Source: Henricia sp. BOLD:AAB3569
Lineage: Eukaryota > Echinodermata > Asteroidea > Spinulosida > Echinasteridae
Direction of reading: 5' to 3'
Length of the DNA stretch: 64,000 bases
NCBI GenBank assembly: GCA_037783545.1
Contig: JBBELK010000380.1
Span: 124,001 to 188,000, forward strand
Position numbers and translations under genes: made by a program
In this document: positions 44,561 through 57,300 of the stretch, in pieces
How the letters are laid out: each line of letters begins with the position of its first letter
How positions within the stretch are numbered: position 1 is the first letter of the stretch
Notes under the pieces: model-generated
The model's database searches: none
Told to the model about the DNA's origin: nothing
What the model saw: only the letters and a program-made list of their open reading frames with translations

Positions 44561-46460
44561 AAGCCTTTGTTTTCGTTTTGATTTTTGGCTTTCGTTTTGA
44601 TTGTTTTTAGCGTTTGGTATGAATAAAGATCATATTGTAAGGAGGGTCCTAAAACAAATACGTCATTATGACGTCATCAAGTGTCCGATTAAAGGGGCAT
44701 GAAATTTAATGTTTTCCATATTAAAAAATTCATCAAAAAAATCAACCGTTTGACCTACGATCTTGATTCCTTCGGCATATACAATCCTTAATAAAGGTCT
44801 TTGAGATGCCCACATGCCTTGACCTTTGACCTCATCCCCTATTGGTCAAACAGACTTTGCCTTGTAGTTTGAAAGTGTTAAGGGGTAGAGGGATGTGGTA
44901 AACTGTTTTATGGTTCGACTAGGGTGGGGTATCCAAAAAATATGACGATGACCTTTGACCTTGCTCACTTCCGGAAGTGGCCCTTAGTTTAAAAATGGTA
45001 GGAGGTATCGAGATGCGGTCAACGGTGTTAGTCTCAGTGCCCATCAGGCATTCCAAAAACAAAAGTAATGACGTCATCGTACGTAATAGCGCCCTCTAGC
45101 GACAAGAAACAAATTCTTCAAAACGTATTTTAAACAGATGTCTGTGGTGAAGTTTGTCTAAAAATGATCAAAGTTGGCATGGCCTTTGGTCAGTGCACAT
45201 ACCTGTCGTGTCAAACATTGATGACGTCATCATGTGGAATTTTACATGCATTTGAATGTTAAAGTTTTGATGACCCATATCAGCAGAACCCAACAGCGCA
45301 AACAAATGAAACTTTGCAGGTACGTTGTCTGTGATTAGGTTAGTGATATACTGTAATTACATCACCATGACGTCATCGCGTGTCATATTACAATGAATTT
45401 AAAATTAAAGGTCAACATTTTCAAAAATCGATAACAAATCAGCACTTTAACATATGACCGCAATTCGTGTGGTAACAGTCACAGCTGACCAAGATCTAAA
45501 TTTCGTACACAGACAATGACCTTTAAATTTGATCACTTCCGGTAGAAACCGGAAGTGCACGTAAATGAACCTATTTGTTGAAAATGGTAAACGATGCAGA
45601 GATCGGGTTTGTAGTGTTAGTGTACAGGGTGAATGAGCTTTCTAAAAATGTAAGTGATGACGTCATCACTTGGAAGGGCGCCCTCTAGCGACGAAGTTAA
45701 AAATGTCCACAAATGAACTTTTATGGCTACGTTTGTGCAAATTAGCTCAATATTAGTGATTGTAGAGCTAAATAAGTGCCAAACAACTTTGTTTGGTCAA
45801 AACATTAGTGACGTCACCGATCCTTTAAATGTGGGGCATTAAAGGTAACATTCAGTGTTTTTTAACTTGAATATTTGCTTGCTTTTGGAGTATTGATGAA
45901 GTCCATTTTTCTCAGGCATGTTGCCTGCTACGAGGTCTGTGACATATCAAAATATTATCATGATGACGTCATCAAGTGTCATATTACAATGCATTGAAAA
46001 TTAAAGGTCCGAATTTTCAAAAATTAATAAAAAATCAGCGCTTTAACATATGGTTCTATTTTTTGTGGTAACAGTCACAGCTGACCAAGATCTAAATTTC
46101 GTACACAGACAATTACCTTAATTTGATCACTTCCGGTAGTAACCGGAAGTGCACTCAAATAGACCTATTTTCTTAAAAGTTGTACAACATGCAGATATCG
46201 GGCTTGTAATTCTATGTGATTATAGAGCATGTTGACCACCAAACATGTTTGTGTAGTCAAAACATCCATGACGTCATCTTTCCTTTAAAGGTGAAGCATT
46301 AAAACAACAATTATATAAATATATTTTAAAATCAAGAAATTGGTGCGTTTTTTTACCTGTGATCAAAGTGAAAGTCCGTGTGTTTCAAGATTTGCAAACA
46401 TTAAGACCATGACCTTGGACCCTAAATTATAATATCGGTATTTTTTTTATGCGGAAAAGC

Positions 46461-46492
46461 TCCGTGTTTATACATAAACACAGGATCTCTAG
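46461..46492 (+). repeat. Helitron-like 3' terminus of array unit 1
   Basis: Hairpin TCCGTGTTTAT-AC-ATAAACACAGGA then CTAG (46489-46492) and T. Hairpin plus CTRR followed by T is the defining Helitron 3' end. Confidence 0.65.
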
Positions 46493-46942
46493 TTTATTTA
46501 TTTATTTTTTCTTTCTTTTTCTTCTAACCCGGAAGTACCATTAACAATGCACATAAACCGTTTACATCCCGATTTGAATATGTTCCTAAATTCTAATGAC
46601 AATGAAACTTGGTATGAATAAAGATCATATTGTAAGGAGGGTCCGAAAACAAATACGTCATTATGACGTCATCACGTGTCCGATTAAAGGGGCATGAAAT
46701 TTAATGTTTTCCATATTAACAAAATCATAAAAAAAATCAACCGTTTGACCTACGATCTTGATTCCTTTGGCATATACAATCCTTAATAAAGGTCTTTGAG
46801 ATGCCCACATGCCTTGACCTTTGACCTCATTCCCTATTGGTCAAACAGACTTTGCCTTGTAGTTTGAAAGTGTTAAGGGGTAGAGGGATGTGGTAAACTG
46901 TGTTATGGTTCGACTAGGGTGGGGTATCCAACAAAATAGCGA

Positions 46943-46983
46943 TGACCTTTGACCTTGCTCACTTCCGGTCGAAACCGGAAGTG
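46943..46983. promoter_or_regulatory. Example of the composite DR1 and ETS-palindrome module
   Basis: TGACCTTTGACCT (46943-46955) is a perfect direct repeat of the nuclear-receptor half-site spaced by one base. Four bases on, CACTTCCGG-TCGAAA-CCGGAAGTG holds two ETS-type cores in inverted orientation. The same arrangement recurs in every plus-oriented unit (near 44943, 48486, 50029 and 52156), although in the first unit the palindrome is shortened. Binding is inference. Confidence 0.5.
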
Positions 46984-48012
46984 TCCCATAGTTTTAAAAT
47001 GGTAGGAGGTATCGAGATGCGGTCAACGATGTTAGTGTTACAGCCCATGAGGGTTTTCAAAAATAAAAGTTATGACGTCATCGTATGTAATAGCGCGCCC
47101 TCTATCGACAAGTTAAAAATTCTTCAAAACGTATTTTAAACAGATGTCTGTGGGGAAGTGTGTCTAAAAATGGTCAAACTTGGTATATAACATGACCTTG
47201 GGTCAGTGCACATACCTGTGGTGTCAAACATTGATGACGTCACCATGTGGAATTTTACATGCATTTCAATTGTAAAGTTTTGATGACCCATATCGGCAGA
47301 ACCCAACAGCGCAAACAAATAAAACTTTGCAGGTATGTTGTCTGTAATTAGGTGAGTGACACATTGTAATGACATTGCGATGACGTCATCGTGTGTCATA
47401 TTACAATGAATTGAAAATTAAAGGTCCAAATTGTCAAAAATTAATCAAAAAATCCGCGCTTTAACATATGGTTCTAATTTTTGTGGTAACAGTCACAGCT
47501 GACCAAGATCTAAATTTCGTACACAGACAATGACCTTAAAATTTGATCACTTCCGGTAGTAACCGGAAGTGCACTCAAACAGACCTATTTTCTTGAAAGT
47601 GGTACAACATGCAGAGATCGGGCTTGTAGTGTTAGTGTCCAAGGTGACTGGACATTCTACAAATGTAAATGATGACGTCATCACTTGGGAGGGCGCCCTC
47701 TAGCGACGAAGTTAAAAAGTCCCAAAATCAGTTTCTGAGTCAAACGTCATGCAAGATAGCTCATCATATGTGATTATAGAGCATGTTGACCACCAAACAT
47801 GTTTGTGTAGTCAAAACATACATGACGTCATCTTTCCTTTAAAGGTGAAGCATTAAAACAACAATTATATAAATATATTTTAAAATCAAGAAATTGGTGC
47901 GTTTTTTAACCTGTGATCAAAGTGAAAGTCCGTGTGTTACAAGATTTGCAAAGATTAAGACCATGACCTTGGACCCTAAATTCTAATATCGGTATTTTGT
48001 TATGCGGAAAGG

Positions 48013-48045
48013 CTCCGTGTTTATACATAAACACAGGACCTCTAG
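48013..48045 (+). repeat. Helitron-like 3' terminus of array unit 2
   Basis: The same hairpin and CTAG (48042-48045), followed by TTTTTCTTTC, the start of the next unit. Confidence 0.65.
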
Positions 48046-49553
48046 TTTTTCTTTCTTTTTCTTCTAACCCGGAAGTACCATTAACAATGCACATAAACCG
48101 TTTACATCCCTATTTCAATATGTTCCTCAATTCTAATGACAATGAAACTTGGTATGAATAAAGATCATATTGTAAGGAGGGTCCGAAAACAAATACGTCA
48201 TTATGACGTCATCACGTGTCCGATTAAAGGGGCATGAAATTTAATGTTTTCCATATTAACAAAATCATAAAAAAATCAACCGTTTGACCTACGATCTTGA
48301 TTCCTTTGGCATATACAATCCTTAATAAAGGTCTTTGAGATGCCCACAGCCTTGACCTTTGACCTCATTCCCTATTGGTCAAACAGAGTTTGCCTTGTAG
48401 TTTGAAAGTGTTAAGGGGTAGAGGGATGTGGTAAACTGTGTTATGGTTCGACTAGGGTGGGGTATTATCCACAAAATATGACGATGACCTTTGACCTTGC
48501 TCACTTCCGGTCGAAACCGGAAGTGGCCCATCGTTTAAAAATGGTAGGAGGTATCGAGATGCGGTCAACGATGTTAGTGTAACAGCCCATGAGGGTTTCC
48601 AAAAATAAAGGTTATGACGTCATCGTACGTAATAGCGCCCTCTATCGACAAGTTAAAAATTCTTCAAAACGTATTTTAAACAGATGTCTGTGGGGAAGTG
48701 TGTCTAAAAATGGTCAAACTTGGTATATAACATGATCTTGGGTCAGTGCACATACCTGTGGTGTCAAACATTGATGACGTCACCATGTGGAATTTTACAT
48801 GCATTTCAATTGTAAAGTTTTGATGACCCATATCGGCAGAACCCAACAGCGCAAACAAATAAAACTTTGCAGGTATGTTGTCTGTAATTAGGTGAGTGAC
48901 ACATTGTAATGACATTGCGATGACGTCATCGTGTGTCATATTACAATGAAGTGAAAATTAAAGGTCCAAATTGTCAAAAATTAATCAAAAAAATCCGCGC
49001 TTTAACATATGGTTCTAATTTTTGTGGTAACAGTCACAGCTGACCAAGATCTAAATTTCGTACACAGACAATGACCTTAAAATTTGATCACTTCCGGTAG
49101 TAACCGGAAGTGCACTCAAACAGACCTATTTTCTTGAAAGTGGTACAGCATGCAGAGATCGGGCTTGTAGTGTTAGTGTCCAAGGTGACTGGACATTCTA
49201 CAAATGTAAATGATGACGTCATCACTTGGAAGGGCGCCCTCTAGCGACGAAGTTAAAAAGTCCCAAAATCAGTTTCTGAGTCAAACATCATGCAAGATAG
49301 CTCATCATATGTGATTATAGAGCATGTTGACCACCAAACATGTTTATGTAGTCAAAACATACATGACGTCATCTTTCCTTTAAAGGTGAAGCATTAAAAC
49401 AACAATTATATAAATATATTTTAAAATCAAGAAATTGGTGCGTTTTTTTACCTGTGATCAAAGTGAAAGTCCGTGTGTTACAAGATTTGCAAAGATTAAG
49501 ACCATGACCTTGGACCCTAAATTCTAATATCGGTATTTTTTTATGCGGAAAAG

Positions 49554-49586
49554 CTCCGTGTTTATACATAAACACAGGACCTCTAG
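49554..49586 (+). repeat. Helitron-like 3' terminus of array unit 3
   Basis: The same hairpin and CTAG (49583-49586), followed by T. Confidence 0.65.
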
Positions 49587-51685
49587 TTTTTCTTTCTTTT
49601 TCTTCTAACCCGGAAGTACCATTAACAATGCACATAAACCGTTTACATCCCTATTTCAATATGTTCCTCAATTCTAATGACAGTGAAACTTGGTATGAAT
49701 AAAGATCATATTGTAAGGAGGGTCCTAAAACAAATACGTCATTATGACGTCATCAAGTGTCCGATTAAAGGGGCATGAAATTTATTGTTTTCCATATTTA
49801 AAAATTCATAAAAAAAATCAACCGTTTGACCTACGATCTTGATTCCTTCGGCATATACAATCTTTAATAAAGGTCTTTGAGATGCCCACATGCCTTGACC
49901 TTTGACCTCATTCCCTATTGGTCAAACAGACTTTGCCTTGTAGTTTGAAAGTGTTAAGGGGTAGAGGGATGTGGTAAACTGTGTTATGGTTCGACTATGG
50001 TGGGGTATCCAAAAAATATGACGATGACCTTTGACCTTGCTCACTTCCGGTAGAAACCGGAAGTGTCCCGTAGTTTAAAAATGGTATGAGGTATCGAGAT
50101 GCGGTCAACGATGTTAGTGTTACAGCCCATGAGGGTTTCCAAAAATAAAAGTTATGACGTCATCGTATGTAATAGCGCCCTCTATCGACAAATTAAACAT
50201 TCTTCAAAACGTATTTTAAACAGATGTCTGTGGGGAAGTGTGTCTAAAAAGTGTCAAACTTGGTATATAACATGACCTTGGGTCAGTGCACCTACCTGCG
50301 GTGTCAAACATTGATGACGTCACCATGTGGAATTTTACATGCATTTGAATGTTAAAGTTTTGATGACCCATATCGGCAGAACCCAAAAGCGCAAACAAAT
50401 GAAACTTTGCAGGTATGTTGTCTGTAATTAGGTTAGTGACACATTGTAATGACATTGCGATGACGTCATCGTGTGTCATATTACAATAAATTGAAAATTA
50501 AAGGTCAAATTTTTTTAAATTCAATTAAAAATCAGCAGTTTAACATATGATCGTAATTCGTGTGGTAGCAGTCACGGCTGACCAGGATCTAAATTTCGTA
50601 CACAGAAAATTACCTTTAAATTTGATCACTTCCGGTAGAAACCGGAAGTGCACTTCAATGAATTTATTTGTTGGAAATGGTAACCGATGCAGAGATCGGG
50701 TTTCTAGTGTTAGTGTCCAGGGTGAATGAGCTGTCTCAAAATGTAAGTGATGACGTCATCACTTGGAAGGGCGCCCTCTAGCGACGAAGTTAAAAATGTC
50801 CACAAATGAACTTTTATGGCTACGTTTGTGCAAATTAGCTCAATATTAGTGATTATAGACCTAAATACGTGCCAAATAACTTTGTTTAGTTAAAACATTA
50901 GTGACGTCACCGATCCTTTAAATGTGGGGCATTAAAGGTACATTCAGTGTTTTTTAACTTGAATACTTTTCTTGCTTTTGGAGTATTGATGAAGTCCATT
51001 TTTCTCAGGCATGTTGCCTCCTACGAGGTCTATGACATATCAAAATATTATGATAACGTCATCAAGTGCCATATTACAACGCATTGAAAATTAAAGGTCC
51101 AAGTTTTCAAAATTAATAAAAAATCACCGCTTTAACATATGGTTCTTATTTTTGTGGTAACAGCTGTGACAGCTGACCAAGATCTAAATTTCGTACACAG
51201 ACAATGACCTCAAAATTTGATCACTTCCGGTAGTAACCGGAAGTGCACTTAAATAGACCTATTTTCTTGAAAGTAGTACAACATGCAGAGATCGGGCTTG
51301 TAGTGTTAGTGTCAAAGGTGAATGGGCATTCTACAAATGTAAATGATGACGTCATCACTTGGAAGGGCGCCCTCTAGCGACGAAGTTAAAAACTCCCAAA
51401 ATCAGTTTCTGAAGCAAACGTCATGCAAAACAGCTCATCATATGTGATTATAGAGCATGTTGACCACCAAACATGTTTGTGTAGTCAAAACATACATGAC
51501 GTAATCTTTCCTTTAAAGGTGAAGCATTAAAACAACAATTACATAAATATATTTTAAAATCAAGAAATTTGTGTTTTTTTACCTGTGATCAAAGTGAAAG
51601 TCCGTGTGTTTCAGGATTTGCAAAAAATAAGACCGTGACCTTCGTCCCTAAATTATAATATCGGTATTTTTTTATGTGGAAAAGC

Positions 51686-51717
51686 TCCGTGTTTATACAT
51701 AAACACAGGACCTCTAG
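51686..51717 (+). repeat. Helitron-like 3' terminus of array unit 4
   Basis: The same hairpin and CTAG (51714-51717), followed by T. Confidence 0.65.
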
Positions 51718-53310
51718 TTTTTCTTTCTTTTTCTTCTAACCCGGAGGTACCATTAAAAATGCACATAAACCGTTTACATCCCTATTTCAATATGTTCCTC
51801 AATTCTAATGACAATGAAACTTGGTATGAATAAAGATCATATTGTAAGGAGGGTCCTAAAACAAATACGTCATTATGACGTCATCACGTGTCCGATTAAA
51901 GGGGCATGAAATTTAATGTTTTCCATATTAAAAAATTCGTAAAAAAATCAACCGTTTGACCTACGATCTTGATTCCTTCGGCATATACAATCCTTAATAA
52001 AGGTCTTTGAGATGCCCACATGCCTTGACCTTTGACCTCATTCCCTATTGGTCAAACGGACTTTGCCTTGTAGTTTGAAAGTGTTAAGGGGTAGAGGGAT
52101 GTGGTAAACTGTTTTATGGTTCGACTAGGGTGGGGTATTATCCAAAAAATATGACGATGACCTTTGACCTTGCTCACTTCCGGTCGAAACCGGAAGTGGC
52201 CCATCGTTTAAAAATGGTAGGAGGTATCGAGATGCGGTCAACGATGTTAGTGTTATAGCCCATGAGGGTTTCCAAAAATAAAAGTTATGACGTCATCGTA
52301 CGTAATAGCGCCCTCTATCGACAAGTTAAAAATTCTTTAAAACGTAATTTAAACAGATGTCTGTGGGGAAGTGTGTCTAAAAATGGTCAAACTTGGTATA
52401 TAACATGACCTTGGGTCAGTGCACATACCTATGGTGTCAAACATTGATGACGTCACCATGTGGAATTTTACATGCATTTGAATGTTAAAGTTTTGATGAC
52501 CCATATCGGCAGAACCCAACAGCGCAAACAAATGAAACTTTGCAGGTATGTTGTCTGTAATTAGGTTAGTGACACATTGTAATGACATTGCGATGACGTC
52601 ATCGTGTGTCATATTACAATGAATTAAAAATTAAAGGTCAACATTTTCAAAATTCGATTAAAAATCAGCACTTTAACATATGACCGTAATTCGTGTGGTA
52701 GCAGTGACGGCTGACCAGGATCTAAATTTCGTACACACACAATGACCTTTAAATTTGATCACTTCCGGTAAAAACCGGAAGTGGACTTACATGAACCTAT
52801 TTGTTGAAAATGGTAAACGATGCAGAGATCGGATTTGTAGTGTTAGTATCCAGGGTGAATAAGCTTTCTAAAAATGTAAGTGATGACGTCATCACTTGGA
52901 AGGGCGCCCTCTAGCGACGAAGTTAAAAATGTCCACAAATGAACTTTTATGTCTACGTTTGTGCAAATTAGCTCAATATTAGTGATTGTAGAGCTAAATA
53001 AGTGCCAAACAACTTTGTTTGGTTAAAACATTAGTGACGTCACCGATCCTTTAAATGTGGGGCATTAAAGGTAACATTCAGTATTTTTTAACTTCAATAC
53101 TTTTCTTGCTTTTGGAGTATTGATGAAGTCCATTTTTCTCAGGCATGTTGCCTGCTACGAGGTCTGTGACATATCAAAATATTAGCATGATGACGTCATC
53201 AAGTGTCATATTACAATGAATTGAAAATTAAAGGTCCAAATTTTCAAAAATTAATACAAAATCAGCGCTTTAACATATGGTTCTAATTTTTGTGGTAACA
53301 GTCACAGCTG

Positions 53311-54228
53311 ATCTAAAATCAGGCATTGCCAGGATTTTATTTGACCGTCTTTAAAATAAATCTAATAACGAAATTGGCCTCTTTTGCCAAACTTATTTTG
53401 AAATTATACTCAAAATGTGCCACTCCTAGTTTACGCCAAAGCCATGCACTCGCGTTTTGCTACCGTGAAAGTGATATAGCGCCCTCATAGTTATGTAAGA
53501 GAGCCCATTCATAAATCTGGTAATATCATGAATAATTAATTGCGCGCTCAAGTCTCCCGCGAGCTGATTGGCTCACGGAGAGGCATGACTTCAGACTCTG
53601 GAATTAAGTAGTGCCGGTGATGCAGCTGTCGTCGCTTCCAAATCTCCCCTAAAATGCAGCCGTTCCCGCTAAATCACCCGTCCGAGGGTAACTTGTCCAT
53701 CTCCACAAAGATTGTGGATGTGATTGTTTATATTGATTAGCTAAGATTCTGATTATTTATCTTACAATTTTGAGTGAAACTTTGTTGGGAAAATATTTGG
53801 TTGTCGTTTGTCTAAACTCACACGTTTAGCGTAAATTACAGTACATTGGCTAGCCTAGCCGCACAGAACGCGCACAGCGAAAATTTTCGCATGCACTATG
53901 TACTACTGCTGACCTTTGACCACTTGTCATGTATGTACAGGAGTACATGTGTATTTACGCTCTGACACTGTCTGAAATACGTGCTGTTTCAGCAACATAA
54001 CAAGTAAATATGTATTATAATTTATTTGATGACTTTATCTTGTAAAACCTTCAGAATTGTAGAACTTAGCAATGTATATATACATTCACCCACAGCGAAA
54101 TTCAGCATGATGTACCGGTAGCTTGATTCACCTGCACACAACACCCATATATAGGCTACTTCAATACTTTATTTGCTGAGGCTGGTGCTGGGTGAGTCTG
54201 TATACTTGAATTTCTAATTGTATTGCAT
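53311..54228. other. Gap with no gene seen
   Basis: Unique sequence. TAGCGCCCTCATAG near 53476 is another instance of the recurring GCGCCCTC word. No supported ORF. Confidence 0.45.
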
Positions 54229-54230
54229 TA

Positions 54231-55143
54231 TGCTCAGACAAACGAACGAGACAAAACGCCAAAGGTTTTTGTTCTCTGCCGGCGTACAAGGTTTTATTGA
54301 GTCTTCGTTAAAACATGACAATGACCAAAAGTTTCCAGATTTAGATGAATGCACAGCGGTTTACCAAAAAAGTGTTTAAAGAATACACTGTACCAAATAA
54401 CTGTTTATAGAATACCGAAGATGGGGTAGGCTTATCAATACCCCAAGGTATAGGCATACCCTGCACAATACCCTAGTTTACTCGATTACTTTAAATTACA
54501 TTTAGTCTAGTTTACTACAATTGATGAGATTGGGTAGGCTTATCAATACCCACAGGGTAGGCATATCAATACCCTAGTTTACTACAATTGATGAGATTGG
54601 GTAGGCTTATCAATACCCACAGGGTAGGCATATCAATACCCTGCACAATACCCTAGTTTACTCGATTACTTTTAATTACATTCAGTCTAGTTTACTACAA
54701 CAGACTACAAAAGTGTGACGTCAGTTGCCAACACACAAAGGGTGACGTTTTCACCTTAGCGCATCCATGTTCCGCAGCGGTATACCTCAGCGGAAGTGAA
54801 TGTGCTCTGTTAAGTTTACATGTAGTTTACTCGATAACTTTTGATTACATTTAGTCTAGTTTACTACAATTGATGATATTGGGTAGGCTTATCAATACAT
54901 GTACCCTGCACAATTACGTCCAAGGCACATCCATGTTCCGCAGCGGTACACTCAGCGGAAGTGGATGTGCTTTGTAAAGTCTAGTTTACTCGATTACTTT
55001 TGATAACATTTATTTTGTAAGCAGTCATACTGTACGCATATGCACTGCAGATTGACCTTTAACTGTGTAATTTGTTAACATTATTGCAAGAAGAACAACA
55101 ATTCACAAGTTGTGCAAAGTTGCTGTTGGTTTCCTGCCAAAAC
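54231..55143. mobile_element. Partial left end of a TGCTCAG-type element, direct copy of 55525-56437
   Basis: It begins TGCTCAGACAAACGAACGAG and carries the subterminal GGGTAGGCTTATCAATACCC repeats. It matches 55525-56437 with only about three differences that I can see over 913 bp, then breaks off at CCTGCCAAAAC. Either it is the 5' remnant of a sibling element or the product of a local duplication. Confidence 0.85.
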
Positions 55144-55522
55144 TGCGCCCTTGAAGAACGACACCAAAACCGAAGAGGTGGTCGCTCGGGGTGGAGGTGG
55201 GTCGTTAAAAAATTAAGCATGTTAACTCATCCTTGTACAACGACTTTGTGATTGTTTACGCGCGCGAAATGTTTGGCGGTGCGGGCTGAAAGGCCTGCGG
55301 TGATTGGCTGCCCAGAATCTTTCGCACAGTGCCACTGCATATTCAGTAGGGTGGCCCACAGAATGACTTCGCTTGCGTCCGCAAACTCCGGCTGGCAAAC
55401 CGTGCAAAAACTCGTGTGCAAAATTGGCTTCGAAGGGGAACAAAACCGCGCCGAATCCCCGATCAACAATGACAGCGTTCGCTCAGCATAAATAATTTTA
55501 TCGTCTATGCGGTAAAATGCAT
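55144..55522. other. Spacer between the two direct copies
   Basis: Unique, relatively G+C-rich sequence. A 118-codon minus-strand ORF spans it and runs into the transposon end, so it is not called. Confidence 0.4.
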
Positions 55523-56928
55523 TATGCTCAGACAAACGAACGAGACAAAACGCCAAAGGTTTTTGTTCTCTGCCGGCGTACAAGGTTTTATTGAGTCTTC
55601 GTTAAAACATGACAATGACCAAAAGTTTCCAGATTTAGATGAATGCACAGCGGTTTACCAAAAAAGTGTTTAAAGAATACACTGTACCAAATAACTGTTT
55701 ATAGAATACCGAAGATGGGGTAGGCTTATCAATACCCCAAGGTATAGGCATACCCTGCACAATACCCTAGTTTACTCGATTACTTTAAATTACGTTTAGT
55801 CTAGTTTACTACAATTGATGAGATTGGGTAGGCTTATCAATACCCACAGGGTAGGCATATCAATACCCTAGTTTACTACAATTGATGAGATTGGGTAGGC
55901 TTATCAATACCCACAGGGTAGGCATATCAATACCCTGCACAATACCCTAGTTTACTCGATTACTTTTAATTACATTCAGTCTAGTTTACTACAACAGACT
56001 ACAAAAGTGTGACGTCAGTTGCCAACACACAAAGGGTGACGTTTTCACCTTAGCGCATCCATGTTCCGCAGCGGTATACCTCAGCGGAAGTGAATGTGCT
56101 CTGTTAAGTCTACATGTAGTTTACTCGATAACTTTTGATTACATTTAGTCTAGTTTACTACAATTGATGATATTGGGTAGGCTTATCAATACATGTACCC
56201 TGCACAATTACGTCCAAGGCACATCCATGTTCCGCAGCGGTACACTCAGCGGAAGTGGATGTGCTTTGTAAAGTCTAGTTTACTCGATTACTTTTGATAA
56301 CATTTATTTTGTAAGCAGTCATACTGTACGCATATGCACTGCAGATTGAGCTTTAACTGTGTAATTTGTTAACATTATTGCAAGAAGAACAACAATTCAC
56401 AAGTTGTGCAAAGTTGCTGTTGGTTTCCTGCCAAAACATCCACACGCGCTGCGCGCGCCCAAAGGAAACGACAGCTCAAGACGCACAACCAGGACAAACC
56501 AGCCCGAACGCTAAGCACGCAAAGAAAGGGGAACCACAGCACAGCAATCTAAAAAATATATATATATATATTTTTTTTAAATTAGGTCAAACCGAGACGC
56601 ATACTTAGAGAAAGCAACGTTAGGTTCATCGCGTGCGAAGTGAAACCCGTCAACAAAGCATGACTGAGTTTCATGTAAGCAGCGCAGCTGCTACCACAAT
56701 CTCAGATAGTTCTGTCTGCCATCCACAATCAAAACAATGAGTGGCTGTAAAATTGGAAATCAAATTGGTGTGGACAAAGCATGTCAACTTTGTTTCATGA
56801 AGCCGCGAAAAATGTCCCGAAGTAGGCTGTACAGTTGTCAAAAATTGCGGCACCACAATCTCGTGATTGTCTCTTTTTTATTTTATTGTTTATTTAAAGA
56901 TGAATTTAGAAACACGAGAAAATTGCAA

Positions 56929-57000
56929 TACCCCGACTTGGATTCGAGCCCAGATCCTTGGCATACTTGCCAACTGCTCTACCAACTTAGTTAACAGGGC
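56929..57000 (-). repeat. tRNA-like segment in the left arm of element H
   Basis: On the minus strand GCCCTGTTAACTAAGTTGG TAGAGCA (A-box region) and GGGCTCGAATCC (B box) lie in tRNA-like spacing, with a TTGGC...GCCAA anticodon-like stem. The D stem is broken and the anticodon loop has six bases, so it is a tRNA-derived sequence rather than a functional tRNA. Confidence 0.55.
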
Positions 57001-57205
57001 ATCCCGTCGGAGCATGCATCACAGCAATCTCGTGCGTGCACGAAAGAGGTCATTATTATGAAAATGGGGTAAATGGTACCGCAGGATTGACAATTAGAGA
57101 TGAATTTAGCAACACGAGATAAACATTTAAAAACGCGATGCAGCAATAACCACTGCAAACGGACATTACTGCAATGAACATACAACGTGGACCTAAATGG
57201 ACCAC

Positions 57206-57300
57206 AGCTCTTTTTCTTTTATTTATTTTTTTTATTTATTATTTATTTATTTATTTATTTTTTGTTTTTTGATCAAAATTATTATTATTATTATTTTAAA
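57206..57300. repeat. TTTA/ATT simple-sequence run
   Basis: TTTATTTATT followed by ATTATTATT. The partner site in the right arm (60868-60910) has only AAT repeats, so this run has expanded or shrunk since the arms formed. Confidence 0.8.

Larger units (their letters stand above)
44614..53310 (+). repeat. Tandem array of five related units (about 1.54 kb and 2.0-2.1 kb)
   Basis: The start word TTGGTATGAATAAAGATCAT recurs at 44614, 46609, 48149, 49690 and 51821. Long units 1, 4 and 5 contain an extra ~590-bp block. Four unit ends carry a hairpin (CCGTGTTTAT/ATAAACAC) then CTAG, at 46492, 48045, 49586 and 51717. The last unit is truncated near 53310. Units 2 and 3 are very similar, so amplification is recent. 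By eye I count 34 exact TGACGTCA, 12 CACTTCCGG...CCGGAAGTG palindromes and about ten TGACCTTTGACCT. An 87-codon minus-strand ORF repeated in four units is treated as a by-product. Confidence 0.9.

Noticed and set aside
47136..52612. 87-codon minus-strand ORF conserved in four array units
   Set aside because: Its conservation follows from recent tandem copying and it overlaps the TGACGTCA sites. A substitution-pattern test between units would be needed to revive it.
55227..55583. 118-codon minus-strand ORF
   Set aside because: It begins inside the transposon terminus and has no recognisable domain.
56929..57000. Functional tRNA gene (and its partner at 61152-61223)
   Set aside because: The D stem does not pair and the anticodon loop has six bases; the sequence moves as part of a transposon arm.
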